Below are positions 1 through 5,102 of a stretch of 5,102 nt of DNA, in pieces (the first letter of the stretch is position 1; each line of letters begins with the position of its first letter). Both the position numbers and the translations under genes were made by a program. The stretch comes from Candidatus Omnitrophota bacterium (GTDB taxonomy: Bacteria; Omnitrophota; Gorgyraeia; Gygaellales; Profunditerraquicolaceae): contig CAIVOB010000149.1 in assembly GCA_903907475.1 (NCBI GenBank), positions 1 to 5,102 of the forward strand, written 5' to 3'. Under the pieces are notes generated by a model, which made no database searches, was not told the DNA's origin, and saw only the letters and a list, made by a program, of their open reading frames with translations.

Positions 1-754
1 GCTTGGCCTTCTCGATGACGATCTCCGCTACCTGCACATGACGTTCAGCCGGTTCATCGAACGTCGATGAAATAACCTCGGCCTTGACCCCGCGCTGCAT
101 ATCGGTAACTTCTTCCGGACGCTCGTCAATAAGTAAAACGATGAGAATCACATCCGGGTTATTACTCGTAATAGCATTAGCAATTTTTTGCAAGAGCACC
201 GTTTTACCACTATAAGGCTGAGCAACAATTAAACCTCTTTGCCCTTTTCCGATCGGGGTAAGCAAACTCATAATGCGCATCGACGTCTCATCAGGTTTAG
301 TTTCTAAATTAAACGGCGCGCGCGGATAAACCGGAGTCAGGTTATCAAAAAGTACTTTTTCCTTAACCTCCTCGGGATTTTCAAAATTCACCGCTTCCAC
401 CTTAAGTAAAGCGAAATATTTTTCCCCTTCCTTAGGCGGGCGAATCTGACCACTCACCGTATCTCCCGTGCGCAATTCAAATTTTCTAATTTGCGAAGGA
501 GAAATATAAATATCATCCGGACAAGGCAGATAATTATAATTCGGGCTTCTTAAAAAGCCGAAACCTTCAGAAAGAATCTCTAAAACACCTTCACCGAACA
601 TCAATCCTTCTTTTTCCGCTTGCGCCTGCAGAATCTTAAAAATCAAATCCTGTTTTTTTAAGCCACTTGTACCATTGGCATTTAACTCTTTGGCCAACTT
701 ATTAAGCTCACTGATTTTCATATCTTTTAGATTTTTTATATCTAGTTTTTCCAC
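1..754 (-). CDS. rho: Transcription termination factor Rho, N-terminal 251 residues (3' end outside window)
   Basis: Rho is a hexameric RNA-dependent ATPase/helicase that loads on nascent RNA and ends transcription. The visible part holds the N-terminal helix bundle (about residues 1-50, no large insertion), the cold-shock-like RNA-binding domain with GFGFLR (64-69) and [11 protein letters not shown], and the first half of the ATPase domain: P-loop QPYSGKT with Lys184, and LLIDERPEE with Glu211. It stops at IEKAK, before Walker B and the Q and R loops; by comparison with the 419-residue E. coli protein about 170 residues are missing. The chosen start is GTG at 754: a strong AAGGAGG lies 5 nt upstream, the helix bundle gets its usual length, and Lys184 and Glu211 fall on their E. 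coli numbers. The in-frame ATG at 721 has no Shine-Dalgarno sequence. The start overlaps the end of coaE by 13 bp. Odd points: the P-loop differs from E. coli PPKAGKT, and the last ~120 bases are GC-richer than the rest. Confidence 0.97.
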   Translation of the reverse strand, partial: MEKLDIKNLKDMKISELNKLAKELNANGTSGLKKQDLIFKILQAQAEKEGLMFGEGVLEILSEGFGFLRSPNYNYLPCPDDIYISPSQIRKFELRTGDTVSGQIRPPKEGEKYFALLKVEAVNFENPEEVKEKVLFDNLTPVYPRAPFNLETKPDETSMRIMSLLTPIGKGQRGLIVAQPYSGKTVLLQKIANAITSNNPDVILIVLLIDERPEEVTDMQRGVKAEVISSTFDEPAERHVQVAEIVIEKAK

Positions 755-1350
755 AACTTCCTCCTTATTGCTGAAACTTGATCTAAAGTTTTACTAAGCG
801 TTCCACGATTATCTATAATAAAATCCGCGCCGCGACTAATTTCTCGCCCGGGAATCTGAAATTTTAACCTTTGACAAACCTCCTTGCGATCCAGCTTAAG
901 CCTTTTGGCGGCCCGCAAAATTTGCTGCTCTTTTTTCGCTTGAACGACAATTAATTTATCGATTATTCTTTCTAAACCCGTGCCCACAATTAAAGCGGCA
1001 TCTAAAATTATAATTTGCTTATCCGAATTATTAACCTGGCAAACGATCTCTTCTAAAAGCTTCGGGTGCACCATGCCGTTTAACTTGGCCAAGGAGGCCG
1101 GATGCGCGAAAACAATCCGCGCGAGCTTTTGACGGTCAATTTGTTTATTAGCGCGCAAAATTTTTATTCCAAAAACTTTTTTTATTTTTTTATAAAGCGC
1201 GCCCTCAAAATAAATTAATTTATGCGCCATTTTATCAGCATCAAGCAATAAAGTATTTTTAGCTCTAAACATCCTGGCAACCACGCTCTTCCCGCTGCCA
1301 ATCTGGCCCGTAACACCTAAAACAAATTTATCTTTCTTTAACTTTAGCAT
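742..1350 (-). CDS. coaE: Dephospho-CoA kinase
   Basis: CoaE phosphorylates the 3'-hydroxyl of the ribose in dephospho-CoA using ATP, the last step of coenzyme A synthesis in the cytoplasm. The 202-residue product has the usual family length. It has the P-loop GQIGSGKS (15-22), the DADK motif (37-40), the [10 protein letters not shown] stretch (72-81), MVHP (93-96), and a LID-like region with Arg146, Arg150 and Gln165 followed by the ADFIIDN ending typical of CoaE. Two features differ from the common consensus: Gln16 where TGGIGSGKS is usual, and [10 protein letters not shown] (117-126) where the family normally has a PLLFE-type motif. The ATG at 1350 lies inside the end of glgA (23 bp overlap) and has no recognisable Shine-Dalgarno sequence, so translation probably depends on coupling with glgA. 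The stop overlaps rho by 13 bp. The family call is firm; full activity is likely but not shown by the sequence. Confidence 0.95.
   Translation of the reverse strand: MLKLKKDKFVLGVTGQIGSGKSVVARMFRAKNTLLLDADKMAHKLIYFEGALYKKIKKVFGIKILRANKQIDRQKLARIVFAHPASLAKLNGMVHPKLLEEIVCQVNNSDKQIIILDAALIVGTGLERIIDKLIVVQAKKEQQILRAAKRLKLDRKEVCQRLKFQIPGREISRGADFIIDNRGTLSKTLDQVSAIRRKLWKN
760..766 (-). promoter_or_regulatory. Shine-Dalgarno sequence of rho, inside the coaE coding region
   Basis: Read on the minus strand the sequence is AAGGAGG, followed by AAGTT and then GTG at 754. This near-perfect anti-16S match with a 5 nt spacer decides the GTG start of rho over the ATG 33 bases downstream. It lies within the last codons of coaE, so ribosomes finishing coaE would pass over it. 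Coupling between the two genes is inferred from this layout. Confidence 0.85.
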
Positions 1351-2716
1351 ATAGCTGGATATATTTATGCGCCGAAATTTCCCAAGAAAAATTCTCCCGC
1401 ATCGCCTGACTAATTAAGCTCTGCCATTTATTTTGATCCTGAAATGCCACCCTGACTTTGTTTATCATTTGCAATAAAACACTTGGCGTGTAATCACTAA
1501 AGGAAAAACCATTTTTACTATTAACTGTATCCGCTAAACCTCCGGTTTTAAAAACCAAAGGAATCGTTCCATAACGTAAACTGATCATTTGTCCGAGGCC
1601 ACAAGGCTCATAACGCGATGGCATTAAGAAAATATCACTGCCGGCGTAAATCTTATGCGCTAAAGCATCATCAAATTTAAGGTTCAAAATAATCTTTTTC
1701 GGATATTTTTTTACTGCCTTTTGTAAAAGCTGCTGATATTTCGCATCTCCGGCACCTAAAATCACCAATTGTAAATCCAGCCCTAAAATCTGGTCTAAAA
1801 CGGAGCAAAGCAGATCCAAACCTTTTTGCTCCACTAATCGACAGACAATGCCGAAAAGCGGAATACTTCTATCCAGCGCCAATCCGGATATTTTTTGTAA
1901 ATCTGCCTTATTCCAAACCTTATTTTCCGGATTGCGCAATGAATAATTTTGCGCCAGATGCGCGTCGCTATCCGGATCCCAAATAAAATAATCCAAACCA
2001 TTAAGTATCCCGCTTAAAACTTTTTGTCGCTGCCTTAAAACTCCCGCCAGGCCAAAACCCAGCTCTTCGGTCTGAATCTCCTTGGCATAAGTCGGGCTCA
2101 CCGTGTTAATTAAATCCGCGAACACGATTCCGCCTTTTAATAAATTAACCTGATTATAAAACTCTAATCCCGCGATCCCGAAAAGCTCCGGCCTTAACCC
2201 TAGTTTGCTAAATTTTTCTTTTCCGAAAATTCCCTGATAACCGAGATTGTGAATACTAAGCAAGCACTTCATCTTGCTGTAAAAACTTTTTTGAGCATAA
2301 ATATTTTTCAGATACACCGCGACTAAACTCGTTTGCCAATCATGCAAATGTAAAATATCAGCTGAAAAATTAATCTCTTCTAATAAATCTAAAACCCGCC
2401 GCGAGAAGAAACTAAACCGTTCCAAATTATCAGCGTAATCACCATGTTTATCCCCGTATAAACCATCGCGATTAAAATAAATTTTATGCTCGATAAAATA
2501 AACTTTAATTGCTTTGCCGATTTGAGCATAACTGACACCTTCAGAAAACGGAACAATTTGCACTCCAGACTGACTGACGCATTTATATTTAGGCATGAAA
2601 ATAATTACCTCATGCCCACAATATTCTAAAGCCTGCGGCAAAGCACCGATCACATCCGCTAATCCCCCGGTTTTAGCAAAAGGCACGGCCTCCGCTGCCA
2701 CCATGGCAATTTTCAT
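1328..2716 (-). CDS. glgA: Glycogen/starch synthase (ADP-glucose type, GT5 family)
   Basis: GlgA transfers glucose from a nucleotide sugar, normally ADP-glucose, onto the non-reducing end of an alpha-1,4-glucan. The 462-residue product shows both GT-B Rossmann domains. The N-terminal one has KTGGLAD with Lys15, the GLYG...DYADN..RF block (85-101), HDWQT (125-129) and SIHNLGYQG (154-162). The C-terminal one has NGLDYFIWDP, CRLVEQKGLDLL with Arg293 and Lys298, and SRYEPCGLGQ with Glu370, followed by a second KTGGLAD. Arg293, Lys298 and Glu370 match E. coli Arg300, Lys305 and Glu377 at a constant offset, so the active site looks intact. The start is ATG at 2716, giving the family-typical MKIAMVAAE N-terminus. 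A 15-residue longer reading from 2761 lies within polA and adds no homologous sequence. ATG 2716 forms ATGA with the polA stop, and GGGGG lies 7 nt upstream. No glgB, glgC or glgP partner lies in view. ADP-glucose rather than UDP-glucose as donor is inferred from the family. Confidence 0.96.
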   Translation of the reverse strand: MKIAMVAAEAVPFAKTGGLADVIGALPQALEYCGHEVIIFMPKYKCVSQSGVQIVPFSEGVSYAQIGKAIKVYFIEHKIYFNRDGLYGDKHGDYADNLERFSFFSRRVLDLLEEINFSADILHLHDWQTSLVAVYLKNIYAQKSFYSKMKCLLSIHNLGYQGIFGKEKFSKLGLRPELFGIAGLEFYNQVNLLKGGIVFADLINTVSPTYAKEIQTEELGFGLAGVLRQRQKVLSGILNGLDYFIWDPDSDAHLAQNYSLRNPENKVWNKADLQKISGLALDRSIPLFGIVCRLVEQKGLDLLCSVLDQILGLDLQLVILGAGDAKYQQLLQKAVKKYPKKIILNLKFDDALAHKIYAGSDIFLMPSRYEPCGLGQMISLRYGTIPLVFKTGGLADTVNSKNGFSFSDYTPSVLLQMINKVRVAFQDQNKWQSLISQAMRENFSWEISAHKYIQLYAKVKER

Positions 2717-5102
2717 CGCTTTTCCCCCGCGGCTGGTAAACAAGCCGACATCTCCAGCCAATTTTTTCCGGTTTTTAAATCTACTTTTAAAGGCACGTTC
2801 AATTCCATCACCTGCTCCATCTGGGCCTTAACTAAAACGCTTAAAATCTTTAATTCCTCCAGCGGTAAATCAAAAACCAATTCATCATGAATCTGCAAAA
2901 TCATCCTGGCTTTTAATTTTTTTTCTTCTAACACTTTTGAAATTTTAATCATTGCCAATTTAATCAAATCACTGGCCGATCCCTGAATCGGAGTATTCAC
3001 TGCCTGGCGCTGGGCAAATTGCCGCAATCCCATATTTTTACTGTTAATCTCCGGAAGATACCTGCGCCGCCCTAAAAAAGTTGTCACAAATCCATCGTTT
3101 TTAGCTTTTTGAATTTGTGTATCAATATAAGCTTGCACTTTCGGATAACGTAAAAAATAAGCATCAATAAAATCCTGCGCCTGCTTAAGTGGAATCTCTA
3201 AATCTTTACTCAATCCAAACGCACTCTGTCCATAAATAATCCCGAAATTTACTCTCTTGGCAACTTCGCGCATTTTATTCTCAACCGCAGATTCATCCAC
3301 GCAATAAATTAAAGATGCCGTTAAGCGATGCACGTCCTGGTTGGCATGAAAAGCTTTCACTAACGTCTCATCTCCGGAAAGATGCGCCAAGACTCTTAAT
3401 TCTATCTGCGAATAATCACAGGAAAGTAAACAACTAAATTTATCCGTGGCAATAATTGCCTGCCTGATTTTACTGCCGATCTCCGTTTTCACCGGAATAT
3501 TCTGTAAATTAGGATTACTCGAACTTAATCTACCCGTCTGAGTGCCGGTTTGATTAAAAGAAGTATGCACCCTGCCAGTCTTGAAAGACACTAAACGCGG
3601 CAACGCGTCAACATAGGTATTTTTTAATTTCGTCAATTGCCGATATTCTAATAAAAAAAGTGGCAAAGCATGCTGCGTCGCTAAGCGTTTCAAAACTTCT
3701 TCATCAGTCGATGGCCCGGTTTTAGTTTTTTTAATCACCGGAAGGCCTAATTTCTCAAAAAGCACCTGGCCCAGCTGTTTAGGAGAATTAATATTAAATT
3801 GTGTTTTACTACTTTCATAAATATCAGAAATTAATTTTATCAATCTTTTCTCAATCTCCCGGGAAAGATTCTTTAAAAGATCCAAATCTAATTTTATTCC
3901 TGCCTCCTCCATCTTCGCTAAAACAGAAACCAAAGGCATTTCCAGGTTAGAAAAAAGCTCGAATAAATCTTTTTCCACTAAAGCAAGCGCTAATATCGGC
4001 TCAAGCTTCACCACTAAGGCTAAAGCCTGTTCGGATTTAATTTCCTCTTGACTAATAAATTCTTCTAAATACTCTAACGCTAAATCCTCCAAAGCGTAAC
4101 TTGAACGCGCCGGATTTAACAAATAAGCGGCAATCATCGTGTCAAAACTTAACCCTTCCAAGTTCCAACCTTCTTTAAAAAGAACAACTTTCAACTTTTT
4201 TAGATCATGTCCAATTTTCTTTATTTTTAAATTAGCAACCATAGGCAGCAATTCCTTCTTTGCCTGGTTGATGCTAAAAAATTTGCCTCTTAAAGCAAAA
4301 GATAAATCCGCCCCGTTATTTCCAAAAATTGCCAATTCTTTGACACCCTCGAACAAACTTTTTAATTGATTCGCAGTGCAATCATGCAGTTTAATTTCAT
4401 CAGCCGGCGCGTTTGCCACCGGAAGCGTTTTTAATAATTTTTTAAATTCCAGGCGTTTAAAAATACCGGACAATGCTAAATAATCGGGCGCTTTAAGTTG
4501 CGCGCTTTTGAGATCTAAATTTAAACCTACTTTTTCTTCTAATTTTATCAAAGTTTGATTTAATTTAATTTGCGCCTGATGCGCGACAATCGCAGCGCGA
4601 ATTTTTTCTACTTTAACCTGAGAAATATTTTTTAATAATTTGTCCAAAGTACCGAACTCTAAAATTAATCTTTGCGCATTCTTCTCGCCAATTCCCGGGA
4701 CTCCCGGAATATTATCGGCAGCATCCCCCATTAAAGCGATCATATCAGAAACCATTTCCGGGGCGACCCCTAAAAATTCCTTAACTTTAGCGCTATTATA
4801 AAGTTGGCCCCCATTTTTATAGGGATTAAAAACCGCAATATTATTATTCACCAATTGTAAAATATCCTTGTCGCTGCTGACAATGGTTACTTGTAAATTT
4901 TTAGCGGCGGCAATTCTAGCTAATTCCGCAATTAAATCATCCGCCTCAAAACCCGGTTTTTGGAAAATCGGAATCCGGTAAGCTTCAATAATTTCTTTAA
5001 TTAACGGAATTTGGCTGACGAGGCTATCCGGCATCGCCGCCCGTTGCATTTTATAATCCGCGAATTTCTTTAAGCGGAAAGTGTCGCGAGAAATATCAAA
5101 AC
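2713..5102 (-). CDS. polA: DNA polymerase I, 5' end outside window; proofreading domain degenerate
   Basis: PolA fills gaps in repair and replaces Okazaki primers with its 5'-nuclease and polymerase. 795 codons are visible, numbered here from the first complete codon at 5100. The frame is open to the window edge and starts inside the 5'-nuclease domain (FDISRDTFR then YKMQRAAMPD), so the ATG at 5049 is an internal methionine and some 60 N-terminal residues are missing. The nuclease has EADD (52-55), SDKD (76-79) and GDAADNIPGVPGIG (from 125). A shortened exonuclease-like domain (about 254-383) keeps FDTM..AYLLN but lacks the metal-binding acids. The polymerase domain is intact: TGRLSSSNPNLQNIP, motif A DYSQIELR (Asp codon 3415-3417), motif B R-x3-K-x3-F-x3-YG (Arg 3268-3270, Lys 3256-3258, Phe 3244-3246) and motif C HDE (2881-2889). 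The Phe rather than Tyr in motif B is the common cellular form. The gene ends in TGA, overlapping the glgA start by 4 bp. Confidence 0.98.
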   Translation of the reverse strand, partial: FDISRDTFRLKKFADYKMQRAAMPDSLVSQIPLIKEIIEAYRIPIFQKPGFEADDLIAELARIAAAKNLQVTIVSSDKDILQLVNNNIAVFNPYKNGGQLYNSAKVKEFLGVAPEMVSDMIALMGDAADNIPGVPGIGEKNAQRLILEFGTLDKLLKNISQVKVEKIRAAIVAHQAQIKLNQTLIKLEEKVGLNLDLKSAQLKAPDYLALSGIFKRLEFKKLLKTLPVANAPADEIKLHDCTANQLKSLFEGVKELAIFGNNGADLSFALRGKFFSINQAKKELLPMVANLKIKKIGHDLKKLKVVLFKEGWNLEGLSFDTMIAAYLLNPARSSYALEDLALEYLEEFISQEEIKSEQALALVVKLEPILALALVEKDLFELFSNLEMPLVSVLAKMEEAGIKLDLDLLKNLSREIEKRLIKLISDIYESSKTQFNINSPKQLGQVLFEKLGLPVIKKTKTGPSTDEEVLKRLATQHALPLFLLEYRQLTKLKNTYVDALPRLVSFKTGRVHTSFNQTGTQTGRLSSSNPNLQNIPVKTEIGSKIRQAIIATDKFSCLLSCDYSQIELRVLAHLSGDETLVKAFHANQDVHRLTASLIYCVDESAVENKMREVAKRVNFGIIYGQSAFGLSKDLEIPLKQAQDFIDAYFLRYPKVQAYIDTQIQKAKNDGFVTTFLGRRRYLPEINSKNMGLRQFAQRQAVNTPIQGSASDLIKLAMIKISKVLEEKKLKARMILQIHDELVFDLPLEELKILSVLVKAQMEQVMELNVPLKVDLKTGKNWLEMSACLPAAGEKR
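2724..2728 (-). promoter_or_regulatory. Shine-Dalgarno-like sequence of glgA, inside the end of polA
   Basis: On the minus strand GGGGGAAAAGCG precedes the ATG at 2716, leaving 7 nt between the G run and the start codon. It supports this start over the upstream in-frame ATG at 2761. With the ATGA stop/start overlap it fits re-initiation by ribosomes finishing polA; the coupling is inferred. Confidence 0.6.

Noticed and set aside
653..660. A7 run in rho (minus strand, TTA AAA AAA CAG), a possible -1 frameshift site
   Set aside because: The phase fits A-AAA-AAA, but the -1 frame meets a TAA within about six codons and would give only a short dead-end peptide; such runs are expected in AT-rich genes.
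871..899. Plus-strand TTGACA inside coaE
   Set aside because: The sequence 17 nt downstream (CTTAAG) does not resemble a -10 element.
2717..2761. Longer glgA reading starting at ATG 2761
   Set aside because: The extra 15 residues lie inside polA and do not resemble any GlgA N-terminus; ATG 2716 has a G-rich ribosome-binding site and gives Lys15 the same number as in E. coli.
2595..2831. Plus-strand open frame of 78 codons across the polA/glgA junction
   Set aside because: It is antisense to two firmly identified genes, has no recognisable domain, and its proline/alanine-rich composition is what the reverse of these coding frames would give.
4340..4368. Plus-strand TTGACA with a TAATTG 17 nt downstream, a possible antisense promoter in polA
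   Set aside because: The -10 element matches only the first two consensus positions and no plausible product follows; chance matches are common in AT-rich DNA.
4139..4369. Plus-strand open frame of 76 codons inside polA
   Set aside because: It is antisense to the exonuclease-like region of polA, shows no family motif and no convincing ribosome-binding site.
4690..4712. Imperfect inverted repeat ATTCCCGGGA / TCCCGGAAT within polA
   Set aside because: It arises from the codons of the conserved IPGVPGIG stretch of the 5'-nuclease domain and has no T-run after it on either strand.
5047..5049. ATG at 5049 as the polA start
   Set aside because: The frame stays open to the window edge and the upstream codons encode FDISRDTFR...DYK, matching the conserved TFR...YK stretch of the PolA 5'-nuclease domain, so this is an internal methionine.

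Overview
This is a fully coding stretch of an AT-rich bacterial chromosome. All four genes lie on the minus strand, so the transcript reads from high to low coordinates: polA (DNA polymerase I, 5' end outside the window), glgA (starch/glycogen synthase, complete), coaE (dephospho-CoA kinase, complete) and rho (transcription termination factor, 3' end outside the window). There is no tRNA, rRNA, mobile element, CRISPR array or non-coding stretch of any length.

The genes are packed without a gap. The polA stop and the glgA start share an ATGA (4 bp overlap). glgA runs 23 bp into coaE, and coaE runs 13 bp into rho. Clear Shine-Dalgarno-like sequences precede glgA (GGGGG) and rho (AAGGAGG, with a GTG start); coaE has none. 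This suggests one polycistronic message with translational coupling. I saw no convincing promoter or terminator inside the window.

Functionally it is a housekeeping cluster: DNA repair and Okazaki fragment processing (PolA), storage polysaccharide synthesis (GlgA), the last step of coenzyme A synthesis (CoaE) and transcription termination (Rho). These share no obvious pathway, so co-transcription probably reflects chromosome organisation rather than a dedicated system. The odd member is glgA, a carbon-storage gene wedged between polA and coaE.

Taxonomy is uncertain. UGA acts as a stop, so the standard bacterial code applies. From memory, a polA-coaE-rho neighbourhood occurs in the Planctomycetes/PVC region of the tree, including candidate phyla such as Omnitrophota; this is a tentative pointer that needs a tree of Rho or PolA.

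I found no undescribed biological system. The points worth a second look are an exonuclease-dead proofreading domain in PolA, an unusual P-loop in Rho, a changed acceptor-site motif in CoaE, the position of glgA, and a GC step at the left edge.
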